From JAFMJV01 sp963814315 (lineage in GTDB: Bacteria; Chloroflexota; Limnocylindria; Limnocylindrales; CSP1-4), in NCBI GenBank assembly GCA_963814315.1, contig CAWFCG010000003.1, forward strand, positions 1,346,118 through 1,410,117: 64,000 nt of DNA, given 5' to 3'. The notes beneath the pieces are model-generated. The model searched no databases and was not told the origin of the DNA. It saw nothing but the letters and a program-made list of their open reading frames with translations. How positions within the stretch are numbered: the first letter of the stretch is position 1; each line of letters starts with the position of its first letter. This document shows positions 8,875 to 17,046 of the stretch, one piece after another. A program made the position numbers and the translations under genes.

Positions 8875-9002
8875 CGGGACAACGTGACCGCAGGCCCGCT
8901 CCCCATGCATGTTCCTCTCGTGGCCCGGGAAGGATCGTCACTACGTCCCTTTGAGCGGGAAGGACCTGCAGACAGGGCCCGCTCAGGCGGCCAGGCCGGT
9001 CG
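8875..9002 (+). repeat. Palindrome-rich dispersed repeat, copy 1
   Basis: About 128 bp alignable to 9931-10059 at roughly 75-80% identity by eye. Shared landmarks are CGGGACAACGTGACC at the left, CGGGAAGGATCGTCACT in the middle, GCGGGAAG then TGCAGAC, and CAGGCCGGTCG at the right. It contains several CCCG...CGGGA stem pairs. Copy 1 has only the left CCCGCGTGGCGGG arm and seems truncated where the broken sugar-binding gene begins. It resembles a REP/MITE-like non-coding element; no known family is recognised. Confidence 0.65.
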
Positions 9003-9073
9003 CAGCGCCAGGGCCGCCGTGAGGGCGGCAGCTGTGATTCGCTTCACGATCTGGAACCTCAAGCGTTGCTGCC

Positions 9074-9788
9074 CAGGATGAAGAGCAGTCCAACACCAAG
9101 ATCGGCATGGCCAACCTGTCACTGAGCGCGCCATACTTCATCGGCATGTCCAAGGCCGTCGAGGCGGAGGCCGCCTCCTACGACATCAGAGGTCAACTTC
9201 TCGACGTCACCGTCGGCGTTGGTGACCAACACGTCCACGTTTGCCGCCTGGATCGAAGCGGCACCAGCAGCCATGGCCGCCATCAATGCCGCCGGTGTCC
9301 CGGTGGTGATGGTCGACCGCCTGCTCAAGGGCAGCGAATACACCAGCTGGATCGGCCCGGACAACTACGCGCTAGGCGTCCAGGACGGCCAGTTCGTCGT
9401 CGACCAGCTCGGCGGTGCCGGGCAGCTTGGCGTCATCCGCGGTGGCCCCGCTGACAACAGCATCGGCCTCGACCGCACCAACGGCCTGCTCAGCGTGGTC
9501 GAAGGGACCGACTTCGAAGTCGTGATGTACCCCGACTTCGCCGGCTGGAGCACCGACGGCGGATTCGCAGCGGCCGGGACGCTGCTGGCGCAGAACCCTG
9601 ACATGGCGGCGATCTTCTGCGAGAACGATTCCATGTGCCTCGGCGCCCATAAGGTCATCGAGGACCAGGGCCTTTCGGACCAGGTCTTCGTGGCTGGCGT
9701 CGACGGCCAAGTGGAAGCCCTTGTCGAGATCATGAAGGACGGGCGCCCGAGCGGGTCGCCCGAGCGGGTCGCCCGTCAGGCCGCCTGA
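9074..9788 (+). pseudogene. Decayed sugar ABC binding protein
   Basis: The translation resembles a ribose-type periplasmic binding protein, but it is broken in at least three ways. The N-terminal part (KIGMANLSLSAPYFIGMSKA, 9092-9190) lacks a start codon and signal peptide. Between about 9190 and 9219 the frame changes and part of the first lobe is missing. The rest (VTNTSTFAAWIEAAPAAM, VVMVDRLLKG, CENDSMCLGAHKVI, VFVAGVDGQVEALVEIMKDG) then reads in one frame from about 9219. The last lobe stops early in a 13-bp tandem repeat (9745-9776). It is flanked by two copies of a palindromic repeat, which suggests recombination. It is probably inactive. Confidence 0.75.
9745..9776 (+). repeat. 13-bp tandem repeat at truncated 3' end
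   Basis: Two exact GCCCGAGCGGGTC units (9745-9757, 9758-9770) plus a partial third form the apparent C-terminal coding end of the broken binding protein and replace its normal last lobe. It is one of several short arrays at gene ends in this window. Confidence 0.8.
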
Positions 9789-9870
9789 CCGAGCCGTCGC
9801 ACTGAGATGCAAGACCGCGGGGCTGGCCAAGACCTGCGCCGCGGTCTTACGGTCGGCCCGCATGATGCAG

Positions 9871-9933
9871 GAGCACATTCCGGCGTGGCGCGAGTGCATT
9901 CCCGCGTGACGCGAGTGCATTCCCGCGTCTCGG
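9871..9933 (+). repeat. 21-bp tandem array (3 units)
   Basis: Three 21-bp units at 9871-9891, 9892-9912 and 9913-9933. Units 2 and 3 begin GAGTGCATTCCCGCGT and unit 1 has a few changes. The array leads straight into repeat copy 2, just as the 28-bp array leads into copy 1. Confidence 0.85.
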
Positions 9934-10079
9934 GACAACGTGACCACAATGCCACCGTTCGTGCGCGTTCCTCCCGTCGTTCGGGAAGGATCGTCACTCC
10001 GTCCCGTTGCGCGGGAAGAACATGCAGACGAAGCTAGCTCGGTCGGTCAGGCCGGTCGTGTTGCCCCGAGACGCGGGAA
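9920..10079 (+). repeat. Palindrome-rich repeat copy 2, bounded by 15-bp inverted repeats
   Basis: The core at 9931-10059 aligns with 8875-9002. This copy is bounded by a perfect 15-bp inverted repeat, TTCCCGCGTCTCGGG at 9920-9934 and CCCGAGACGCGGGAA at 10065-10079. Inside are further small stem pairs (TCCCG-tcgt-TCGGGA and TCCCG-ttgc-GCGGGA type). At 160 bp with no reading frame, it looks like a small non-autonomous palindromic element or a structured RNA. The 383-bp gap between the broken binding-protein gene and eda contains little else. Confidence 0.7.
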
Positions 10080-10171
10080 CCCCTGTCGCGGCGCCACGAC
10101 CTGCGCCTGATACTCGCACTCAAGACATCATGGCCATCGGGTGATCGGAACAACGCCACGGAGGAGACGCG

Positions 10172-10813
10172 ATGAACAACGTCCTTGAGCAGATCGAGCA
10201 GGCCGGCCTTGTTCCGGTCGTCGTCATCGACGATCCTGCCGATGCACCGGCGCTCGTTGGCGCGCTGGTGGAAGGTGGCTTGCCGATCGCGGAGATCACG
10301 TTTCGTACGCGAGCCGCGGTTGACGCCATCCGCGCCGCCACGGAGGCGCATCCGAACGCCCTCATCGGCGCCGGCTCGGCCCTGACCCCCGAGCACGTCG
10401 ATGCGGCCGTCGATGCCGGTGCCCGTTTCGTCGTCAGCCCGGGGCTCGAGGAGCACGTGGTGCGTCGGACCCAGGATCGCGGCGCCGCGGCCCTGCCGGG
10501 ATGCGCCACGCCCAGCGACCTCATGCGGGCGTGGCAGCTGGAGTTGCCAGTGGTCAAGTTCTTCCCCGCCGAGGCCAGCGGCGGGCTGGCCATGATCAAG
10601 GCCATCGCCGCGCCGTTCCCCGGCCTCCGCTTCGTGCCCACAGGTGGCATCGACAGCGGCAATCTTGAAAGCTACCTGCGCGACCCGCGAGTCATGGCCG
10701 TCGGCGGATCGTGGATGATCCAGCCGGCGATGGTCCGCGCACGCGATTGGGCCGGCATCGTGGCCTCGACCCGCCAAGCGGTCGAAGCCGTGCGACGCGC
10801 TCGCGAGAGCTGA
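10172..10813 (+). CDS. eda: KDPG/KHG aldolase
   Basis: 213 residues, a class I aldolase TIM barrel. It splits 2-keto-3-deoxy-6-phosphogluconate into pyruvate and glyceraldehyde-3-phosphate. The general-acid segment EITFRT (E41) and Schiff-base lysine K129 in VVKFFPAEASGG are both present, as are the phosphate-binding GCATPSD and PTGGI turns. The start is supported by CGGAGGAGA before the ATG. It ends 14 bp before the converging KDG kinase gene. Together with that kinase it completes an Entner-Doudoroff-type lower branch. The arginine after EITF is that of KDPG-type enzymes, unlike the second aldolase at 13114-13746. Confidence 0.92.
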   Translation: MNNVLEQIEQAGLVPVVVIDDPADAPALVGALVEGGLPIAEITFRTRAAVDAIRAATEAHPNALIGAGSALTPEHVDAAVDAGARFVVSPGLEEHVVRRTQDRGAAALPGCATPSDLMRAWQLELPVVKFFPAEASGGLAMIKAIAAPFPGLRFVPTGGIDSGNLESYLRDPRVMAVGGSWMIQPAMVRARDWAGIVASTRQAVEAVRRARES

Positions 10814-10827
10814 CGAGGGCCGGCCGC

Positions 10828-11880
10828 TCAGCGGTTGACGCGCCCGGAGGCGTCTCCTCCAGCGAGCTGCTTCACCTCGGCCACCGTCACGCGATTGAAA
10901 TCGCCGGGGATGGAGTGCTTGAGGCAGCTGGCCGCGACGGCAAAGTCGAGTGCCTCGGCGGCGGGCATCTGCGAGATGAGCCCGTAGATCAGCGCCCCGG
11001 CGAAGGCGTCGCCACCGCCGACTCGGTCGACGATGTCGAGGATGTCGTAGCGCTTGCCGAGGTGGAAGCCAGATCCATCGCGTAGGCATGCCGACCAGCC
11101 ATTGATGTCCGCGCTGCGGCTCTCACGCAACGTGATGGCCACGGCCGACAACTCGGGAAACTCGTCCATGACCTGCTCCGTCAGGGCCTCGTACGCCCCT
11201 CGATCCAACTCGCCGGAGGTCACGTCGGCCGCGGCCTTCAAGCCCAAGGACATCTGCGCGTCCTCCTCATTGCCGATGGCAACGTCCACGAACGGCATGA
11301 GCCTGCACATCACCTCCGGCGCCGACTTGCCATAGCGCCACAGCTTGGCGCGGAAGTTGAGATCCAATGATGTCGTAACACCGGCACGCTTGGCCGCACG
11401 CAGGCTAGCTTCGGTGACGGCGGCTCCGCTCTCGGACAGCGCCGGCGTGATGCCGGAGATGTGGAACCACGTAGCACCATCGAAGATGGCATCCCAGTCG
11501 AACTCGGCGGGCTCCGCCAGGGCGATGGCCGCACCGTCGCGGTCGTAGACGACCGTCGATGCCCGCTGCGCAGCGCCCGCCTCCACGAAGTAGATGCCCA
11601 TACGGCCGGGGCGCCGAAGGACATGGTCAGTCGCGACATGCATCCCCCGCAGCGCCGTGATGGCAGCGTCGCCCAATGGCCCTTCGGGGAGCGCGGTCAC
11701 GTACCGTGCCTGCAGTCCGTAGTTGGCGACCGACACCGCCACGTTGGCCTCACCACCGGCGAACGTCGCCTCCAGTGACGGCGACTGGAACAGCCGTTCG
11801 TGGCCGGGCGACTTCAGCCGCAACATCATCTCGCCCAGCGTTACGACGATCGGGGCATCGTTGGTGGTGAGAGCGCTCAT
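10828..11880 (-). CDS. kdgK: 2-keto-3-deoxygluconate kinase (PfkB family)
   Basis: 350 residues, ribokinase-like fold. The N-terminal LGEMMLRL and GGEANVAVSVANYG strands (about residues 15-50) and the C-terminal DRVGGGDAFAGALIYG motif, with catalytic Asp in GGGDAFAG, are diagnostic. It phosphorylates 2-keto-3-deoxygluconate or the galacto epimer with ATP, feeding the two aldolases nearby. The ATG at 11880 is chosen over one at 11904 because the GAGGAGA ribosome site lies between them. It is probably co-transcribed with the dehydratase and the DgoA-type aldolase upstream, across a 66-bp gap holding a tandem repeat. Confidence 0.88.
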   Translation of the reverse strand: MSALTTNDAPIVVTLGEMMLRLKSPGHERLFQSPSLEATFAGGEANVAVSVANYGLQARYVTALPEGPLGDAAITALRGMHVATDHVLRRPGRMGIYFVEAGAAQRASTVVYDRDGAAIALAEPAEFDWDAIFDGATWFHISGITPALSESGAAVTEASLRAAKRAGVTTSLDLNFRAKLWRYGKSAPEVMCRLMPFVDVAIGNEEDAQMSLGLKAAADVTSGELDRGAYEALTEQVMDEFPELSAVAITLRESRSADINGWSACLRDGSGFHLGKRYDILDIVDRVGGGDAFAGALIYGLISQMPAAEALDFAVAASCLKHSIPGDFNRVTVAEVKQLAGGDASGRVNR

Positions 11881-11904
11881 GCGTGATCTCCTCGGGTCGG
11901 TCAT

Positions 11905-11963
11905 CTCAAGTCGTTGCTTCTCAGGTCGTCGCTACTCAGGTCGTCGCTACTCAGGTCGGTCCT
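11905..11963 (-). repeat. 15-bp tandem repeat overlapping the dehydratase stop
   Basis: Units of CTCAGGTCGTCGCTA type at 11920-11934 and 11935-11949, a diverged unit at 11905-11919 and a partial one from 11950. The dehydratase stop (TAG, 11947-11949) lies inside a unit. Because the unit is a multiple of three, loss of a repeat would move the stop without changing frame. Confidence 0.85.
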
Positions 11964-13104
11964 CGCTGCGACGTTCCCAGCCGGGCGTGAAGAGCGGCAG
12001 CATGTTGGCGCGCTCATAGGGATGCCCCGCCAACCGGTCCCAGTCGAGATCGATGCCCAGGCCCGGTCGGGTCGGCACCGGCACGTAGCCATCGACCGCC
12101 AGGATGGGCTCGTCCACGATCTCCTGCGTCCAGTCGGCATTGAATGCCTCGAACGTCTCCTGCAGGTAGAAGTTGGGGATGCAGGCACCGAGCTGCGCAG
12201 AGATGGCGGCACACACCGGCCCCTGCGCGTTGTGCGGTGCCACCACGCCGTAATGGGCATCGACCATGGCGGCAGCCTGGCGAGTGCGCGTGATACCACC
12301 CAGGTACAGCGGCTCCGGCTGCAGGATGTGCACGGCATCATGCTTCAGCAGCTCAGCCAACTGCTGCAGGGAGGTGAACGATTCACCGGTTGCCACCGGC
12401 ACCGGCGAGCGCCGTGCCACTTCCACCATGGCACCGATGTTCTGATGCGCCACCGGCTCCTCGAACCAGCCCGGCCGATACGCTGCCAGACGGTCGGCGA
12501 TGCGCAGCGCGGTGCTGACGCTGAAACGGTTGTGCCCCTCGATGAGGATGTCCACCTCGTCGCCGACGGCCACACGAACCGCCGCCACGATGTCCAGTGA
12601 GAGATCCTCCTCACGCCGCTCCTGCACCCGCCACGCGGCACCGAAGGGATCGAACTTCAGCGCCGTGTAGCCCAGCGCCATCACCTCACGCGCCTTCGCT
12701 GCGAACGCCTCGGGAGTGCGATGGGTGCGATACCAGCCATTGGCGTAAGCCCGGGTCCGGTCGCGCATGGCCCCGCCCATGAGCTGATGGATGGGCCGCC
12801 CCACCGACTTGCCCAGGATGTCCCAGCAGGCCACCTCGATGGCGGCCACCGCGGGACCGTGGATCTGGCCACCTTCGGAGTACACATCGCGCGTCATGCG
12901 CTGCATGATCAGCTCGGTGTTGGTCGGATCCTGGCCGATGTAGGCATCCGCGAGCTCGTGGATGGCCGTCTCCACGGTGGCACTGAAGGCGTTGAGCGTG
13001 CCCTCCCCCACGCCGTACAGTCCCTCATCGGTATCGACGCGCACGAAGAGCCAGTTCTTCCAGGGATTTCCGACCAGGTAGGTGTTAACGCCGCTGATGC
13101 GCAT
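11947..13104 (-). CDS. Sugar-acid dehydratase, enolase superfamily (DgoD-like)
   Basis: 385 residues of the mandelate racemase/muconate lactonizing family. It has a capping domain, then a barrel with metal ligands in ILIEGHNRF (Glu), WFEEPV (Glu) and ATGES (Glu), and a catalytic His in VAPHNAQGP. The EGH replaces the DFH of E. coli DgoD, so the substrate could be galactonate or another aldonate. It dehydrates an aldonate to a 2-keto-3-deoxy acid. The start MRISGVNTYLV is that of the family and follows the aldolase stop by 9 bp on the same strand. The context of lactonase, KDG kinase and KDPGal-type aldolase supports a DeLey-Doudoroff-like pathway. Confidence 0.85.
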   Translation of the reverse strand: MRISGVNTYLVGNPWKNWLFVRVDTDEGLYGVGEGTLNAFSATVETAIHELADAYIGQDPTNTELIMQRMTRDVYSEGGQIHGPAVAAIEVACWDILGKSVGRPIHQLMGGAMRDRTRAYANGWYRTHRTPEAFAAKAREVMALGYTALKFDPFGAAWRVQERREEDLSLDIVAAVRVAVGDEVDILIEGHNRFSVSTALRIADRLAAYRPGWFEEPVAHQNIGAMVEVARRSPVPVATGESFTSLQQLAELLKHDAVHILQPEPLYLGGITRTRQAAAMVDAHYGVVAPHNAQGPVCAAISAQLGACIPNFYLQETFEAFNADWTQEIVDEPILAVDGYVPVPTRPGLGIDLDWDRLAGHPYERANMLPLFTPGWERRSEDRPE

Positions 13105-13113
13105 GTCGACCTC

Positions 13114-13746
13114 CTACTTCGCCACAGCCGCCGACACCAGGCCGGCTCGCTCGGTCACGCCCGCGGGTTCACCGTCACCGATGAGCCAGCCGCCCATACC
13201 CACCGCCACACCACCCGCCGCGATCCAGTCAGCTGCGGTCTCCGCCGAGACACCTCCCGTCGGCACGATCGGGATGTCCGGGAACGGCCCCGCGATCTGC
13301 TTGAGATAGCCGATGCCGACCGCCGCGGCGGGGAAGAGCTTGACGGCGCTGGCACCGGCCGACCAGGCCGCCTGGATCTCGGTGGGCGAAAGGGCACCCG
13401 GGAAGCAGGGCACCCCCCGCGAGGCACACCAGGCGATCTGCTCACGATCGGTGTGGGGCGAAACGATGAATCGGGCGCCGGCGTCGATGGCGCGCTTCGC
13501 GGCCTCGATGGAGAGCACCGTGCCGGCACCCACGAGGGCATCAAGGTCGTCGGCGACGCGTGCCAACGCGGCGATGGCCGCCAGCGCCTCGGCCTCTGGT
13601 TCGTTGAGCGTCAGCTCCATCACGTGGACCCCGCCGGCGACCAGGGCTTCACCGATGCGCGGAGCCTCGGCGGCCCCGATGCCCCGGCCGATGGCGATGA
13701 CGCGGCTCTGTCGGATGAGCTCGGGGATGGGTGGTCGATCGGTCAT
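13114..13746 (-). CDS. 2-keto-3-deoxy-6-phosphogalactonate-type aldolase
   Basis: 210 residues, the same fold as Eda. It has general base E44 in VMELTLNEP and Schiff-base K136 in ASAVKLFPAAAVG. The LTLNEP segment matches the IPLNSP of E. coli DgoA better than the ITFRT of Eda, so a KDPGal (galactose-branch) substrate is likely. The ATG at 13746 has GGAG eight bases upstream, and long upstream in-frame extensions lack any family similarity. It is the first gene of a three-gene minus-strand operon (aldolase, dehydratase, kinase). Confidence 0.85.
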   Translation of the reverse strand: MTDRPPIPELIRQSRVIAIGRGIGAAEAPRIGEALVAGGVHVMELTLNEPEAEALAAIAALARVADDLDALVGAGTVLSIEAAKRAIDAGARFIVSPHTDREQIAWCASRGVPCFPGALSPTEIQAAWSAGASAVKLFPAAAVGIGYLKQIAGPFPDIPIVPTGGVSAETAADWIAAGGVAVGMGGWLIGDGEPAGVTERAGLVSAAVAK

Positions 13747-13778
13747 GTCGGCTCCAGCGTTCGCATCCGTGGCGTGGG

Positions 13779-13794
13779 TGGCACCATCGTGCCA
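13779..13794. promoter_or_regulatory. Inverted repeat TGGCAC-CATC-GTGCCA between divergent genes
   Basis: A perfect 6-bp inverted repeat with a 4-base spacer sits in the 81-bp gap between the divergent aldolase operon (start 13746) and lactonase gene (start 13828). It is well placed to be a shared operator for a sugar-acid regulator. No regulator gene is visible nearby. The repeat is seen directly; the role is inferred. Confidence 0.4.
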
Positions 13795-13827
13795 GACACC
13801 GTCCCGACTCGGCACGATGAGGATGAC

Positions 13828-14712
13828 ATGGCCCCACGAACACTCCCCGCTCCCCGGATCCTGGTCCAGCACGACGCCTTCGTCGGCGAGGGTCCCGTCT
13901 GGGACCCGCGCATCGGTCGTCTTGTGTGGGTCGACATCCCCAACAACACGATCTTCGTCACCGATCCGGCCGATGGGGCCACCACCCAACGCAAGCTGGA
14001 CCGGGCCGTGGGCGTGGTGCTCCCGCGCGCGTCCGGTGGCTACGTGGCCGCATTGCAGGATGGCTTCTACGCGCTGCCCGACGATGGCGCCCCGCAGCTG
14101 ATCGCGCCGATCGAAGCGGGCGATCCGGCCACCCGCATGAACGATGGCGAGATCGACCCCCAGGGCCGCTTCTGGGCGGGCACGATGGGCTGGGAAGCCG
14201 AGCCCGGTGCGGGAGCGCTCTACCGACTCGCCACCGACGGCACGGTCACCCGGATGCTCGAGGGCATCACCATCAGCAATGGCCTGGGCTGGAGTCCCGA
14301 CGGGGGCACCATGTACTACGTGGACACGCCGACCAGGCGCGTTGACATGTTCGACTTCGACCCCGTGAGCGGCGACATCGCCAACCGCCGCGAATTCGTC
14401 ACCATCCGGCACGGCGGCGGACGGCCCGATGGCCTCACGGTCGATAGCGAGGGCGCCGTTTGGATCGCGACCTGGCCGGGCTACGGCGTGCATCGCTACC
14501 TGCCCGACGGCACGCTCGACGCGGTCATCCCGCTGCCGGTGTCCAACGTGTCGAGCATCGAGCTGGGCGGGCCGGACCTGTGCGACGCCTTCATCACCAC
14601 GGCCTGGGAGCTGCTCTCGGAGATGGAGCACACCGCCCAGCCACTGGCGGGCAGCCTCTTTCATACGCGTGTGGAGGTGCCGGGAATCGCCCGTGTCCCC
14701 TTCGCCGGATAG
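13828..14712 (+). CDS. SMP-30/gluconolactonase family lactonase
   Basis: 294 residues, a six-bladed propeller. The metal-ligand motifs are visible: GEGPVWDPR near residue 20 (Glu), TRMNDGEIDPQGRFWAGTM (Asn), ITISNGLGWSPDG (Asn) and GRPDGLTVDSEG (Asp). It hydrolyses a sugar lactone to the aldonate that the divergent dehydratase would use. The start at 13828 has GAGG just upstream, and the long in-frame extension further 5' is antisense to the operon and not real. It has no signal peptide. The sugar dehydrogenase that would make the lactone is not in this cluster. Confidence 0.88.
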   Translation: MAPRTLPAPRILVQHDAFVGEGPVWDPRIGRLVWVDIPNNTIFVTDPADGATTQRKLDRAVGVVLPRASGGYVAALQDGFYALPDDGAPQLIAPIEAGDPATRMNDGEIDPQGRFWAGTMGWEAEPGAGALYRLATDGTVTRMLEGITISNGLGWSPDGGTMYYVDTPTRRVDMFDFDPVSGDIANRREFVTIRHGGGRPDGLTVDSEGAVWIATWPGYGVHRYLPDGTLDAVIPLPVSNVSSIELGGPDLCDAFITTAWELLSEMEHTAQPLAGSLFHTRVEVPGIARVPFAG

Positions 14713-15322
14713 GGCCGCTTGCCAGGCAGGCGACATGGACGCACCTGGCCTGCTACCAATGGGAGTGGCGCCGGGCCGAGTGCCAACCGCACACCACCAC
14801 CGATTCGCGGCGGATCGGCGATCCCATCACGCTCGACCAGGCGCGCCCACCCGGTCTGTGCCCGGTGAACGGCCATGATCAGCGGCTCGGAGATGCTCTA
14901 CCACCACCCCGGTTCGTATCCGACCCAGTCTCCAACCACAAGGCCGCGAGGCAAGCGCCACGCCGAGGGCGGAGAGGCTGCCACGCCGAGGGCGGCGGCT
15001 TTGGCGGCCGCCGCCGCGGAAGTCGGCATGCGCTCCGCATCGCCACGAGGTCCGGCAGCAACATGGCCACATGCCACTGGGAGTAGCACGAGGGTAGGAA
15101 TCGGCGGTTCAAAGCGGTCGATGGGTGGCGGATCCCACCTCCGTCACGCTTGAGCGAGCGTGCGCACCCACGCGTCGGAGGATGAACGGCCATGGTCGAC
15201 GTCGCCGAGTCGGCCTCGTGACACCCTGAGTAGCATCTGGCCACGTTTCGCGCCCTGAGTCACCCACCGTCCGCCATTCGGCACCCGTGGCGCGGCGCCG
15301 GGGGCTCGCCGCACGCCGCCGG
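14713..15322. other. 610-bp region without a convincing gene
   Basis: This region lies between the lactonase and glutaminyl cyclase stops. Open frames exist on both strands, but none has protein-like composition, a ribosome site or a recognisable domain. It holds a direct repeat GCCACGCCGAGGGCGG (14957-14972 and 14980-14995) and loosely repeated text around 14730-14780 and 15060-15090. It may be gene debris. Confidence 0.5.
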
Positions 15323-16135
15323 CTATGGCGACTCCATGACCCGGATCTCGATCAGCTCCGGCCAGTCCTTGCCGGTGACCAGGAACGTCCCCGCCGCCGC
15401 ATCCCAGGCGATACCGTTGAGTACCGCACTCGAGTCGGCGGAGGCGGGATGCGGCTCGATGATGCCGGCGAGATCCAGCACCCCAGTGACGCGACCATCG
15501 GCAGGATCGATGCGCACGATGTCATCGCTGTACCAGACGTTGGCCCAGACGGACCCAGCCACGCACTCCAGCTCGTTGAGTTGCGGTAGCGGCTGACCGC
15601 GCAGGCTGACTCCGACCGACCCGATGGCCTCGAACGTGGCCGGATCGCGGAACGTCAAGCGGTCGCTGCCATCGCTCATCACCAACCGCTCGCCATCGAA
15701 GCAGATCCCCCAGCCTTCGCCGTCGTAGAGGTGGAAGTCGCGCAACTCGAACGTATCGACATCTCGAGCGATGGCCACCCCGGCCTTCCACGTCAACTGC
15801 AGCAGGTCGTCGCCAACGATGGTCAAGCCCTCGGCGAACCAGTCGTCTGGCAGCGCCAGCGCGCGCTCGACCTGCCCGCTCCGCGGATCGAGCTCTCGCA
15901 ACGTGGAATCACCGTAGCCGCCAGTCGATTCGAAGAGGCGCCCCGATGAGTCAAGTTGCAGACCCTGTGTGAAGGCGTTGCTGTCGTGGGCGCGCCGAGA
16001 GACGACCTCCCAGTCGAGCCTGACCACGGGTGCGATCGGCGACGGCGGCGCGATGGGTGGCGACGGCGCAGTCGCCAGCGATGACGCAGCGGCCGTCGCG
16101 AACAGCACAGCGAGCCCCATCAGCTTGACGACCAC
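15323..16135 (-). CDS. Glutaminyl-peptide cyclotransferase (plant/bacterial type)
   Basis: 270 residues with an N-terminal hydrophobic signal segment (about residues 3-22) followed by a Pro/Ala linker, so exported. The body is the five-bladed propeller glutamine cyclotransferase family: SNAFTQGL, GEGWGICFDGERLVMSDGS, LNELECV and AVLNGIAWD, ending in TGKDWPELIEI. It converts N-terminal glutamine of exported peptides to pyroglutamate. The GTG start at 16135 is uncertain, because an ATG five codons later would also keep the signal peptide and neither has a clear ribosome site. Confidence 0.88.
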   Translation of the reverse strand: MVVKLMGLAVLFATAAASSLATAPSPPIAPPSPIAPVVRLDWEVVSRRAHDSNAFTQGLQLDSSGRLFESTGGYGDSTLRELDPRSGQVERALALPDDWFAEGLTIVGDDLLQLTWKAGVAIARDVDTFELRDFHLYDGEGWGICFDGERLVMSDGSDRLTFRDPATFEAIGSVGVSLRGQPLPQLNELECVAGSVWANVWYSDDIVRIDPADGRVTGVLDLAGIIEPHPASADSSAVLNGIAWDAAAGTFLVTGKDWPELIEIRVMESP

Positions 16136-16527
16136 GGCGCCAGTCTGACGCAGCGGGGCGTAGAGAGTGAAAGGCGCCGGCCGCTCGCCTGCCTGAGCGA
16201 AACCGGCGCTTTCCAGAGGCTATGCGCCGCGGTCGCACATGGGCATCGGCATGTCGGCGACGTTGGCACTGGTTCTACGGTACGGGGACCACGCCCCTGC
16301 ACCACCTCCAGCCCCCCTCCCAGCCCACCGCACCGACCCTGATTGGCTACACCGCTCCCAGCCACGGTCGCGCTTTGGGCTTGAGCGGCGTCCATCGGTG
16401 GGTGATACTGCACGTGAGCGCGATCAAGCCCGATGGTCCCGCGGCCGGTAGGAACCAACAGGGTATCGCCACTGAGACGGAACGCGCTACATTCACGCCA
16501 AGCCTGTCACGTAGGAGGGTAATCCCG
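16136..16527. other. 392-bp divergent intergenic region
   Basis: Separates the minus-strand glutaminyl cyclase gene from the plus-strand membrane protein gene, so it should hold promoters for both. No gene, clear operator or RNA structure is evident. A plus-strand frame is open through much of it but lacks protein-like character until the ATG at 16528. Confidence 0.4.
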
Positions 16528-17046
16528 ATGTCCGGACCAAAGAACGACACCCCCAAGGACGCTCCACTCGTAGCGCCCCCGCCCCCGCCTCAGCCCGAGC
16601 CGGCTTCGTCCGGTCCGTCGCAGACGGCCCAGGCGACCGCCGCAGTCGGCAGTGCCGTGAGTGATGTCCGCGCCAAGCTCGTGGCGGGTGAGCAATTCGT
16701 GCTCGCGGCCGCGCTCAGCATCGTGGTCGTCGTGTACCTGCTCTTCGAGTTCCTGCTCGACTATCGGATCATCGGCGACTTCAGCGTCCTGCTCGCGGTG
16801 CTCGTCGTCCTGGCCATCTGGGTGCACCGCTGGGGTCACTATGACTTCGGCGCTGGCTACCGTATCCTGATCGCCGGTCTGGCACTGTCGCTCACGTTGC
16901 TGGCGCTGATGAACTTGCTGGCGTGGGCGCGGTTGGGTGGCGGTTCGGCTGACTTCCTGCACTTCCTCGGCCGACTGATCTACTGGGCATCAGCCGTCGC
17001 TGCGGGTTATGGCGCCTGGCTGGTATTCCGCATCCGCGAGGCCTGA
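16528..17046 (+). CDS. Small polytopic membrane protein, unknown function
   Basis: 172 residues. The first ~35 are Pro/Gln-rich (APPPPPQPEP), followed by a short helix and four hydrophobic segments at about 65-85, 87-105, 112-135 and 145-167. The ATG has GGAGGG nine bases upstream, while the in-frame extension 5' of it has no such site. No family is recognised. A structure resembling a transcription terminator follows. Confidence 0.7.
   Translation: MSGPKNDTPKDAPLVAPPPPPQPEPASSGPSQTAQATAAVGSAVSDVRAKLVAGEQFVLAAALSIVVVVYLLFEFLLDYRIIGDFSVLLAVLVVLAIWVHRWGHYDFGAGYRILIAGLALSLTLLALMNLLAWARLGGGSADFLHFLGRLIYWASAVAAGYGAWLVFRIREA

Noticed and set aside
8800..9933. Possible CRISPR array from regularly spaced repeats
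   Set aside because: Units are contiguous tandem repeats without unique spacers, units differ between arrays, and no cas genes are present.
9920..10079. Classical insertion sequence
   Set aside because: The inverted repeats enclose only 130 bp without a transposase, and no target-site duplication could be recognised.
12721..13827. Long in-frame extension upstream of the lactonase
   Set aside because: It is antisense to the dehydratase and aldolase genes, has no domain, and the lactonase family starts at 13828 with a ribosome site.
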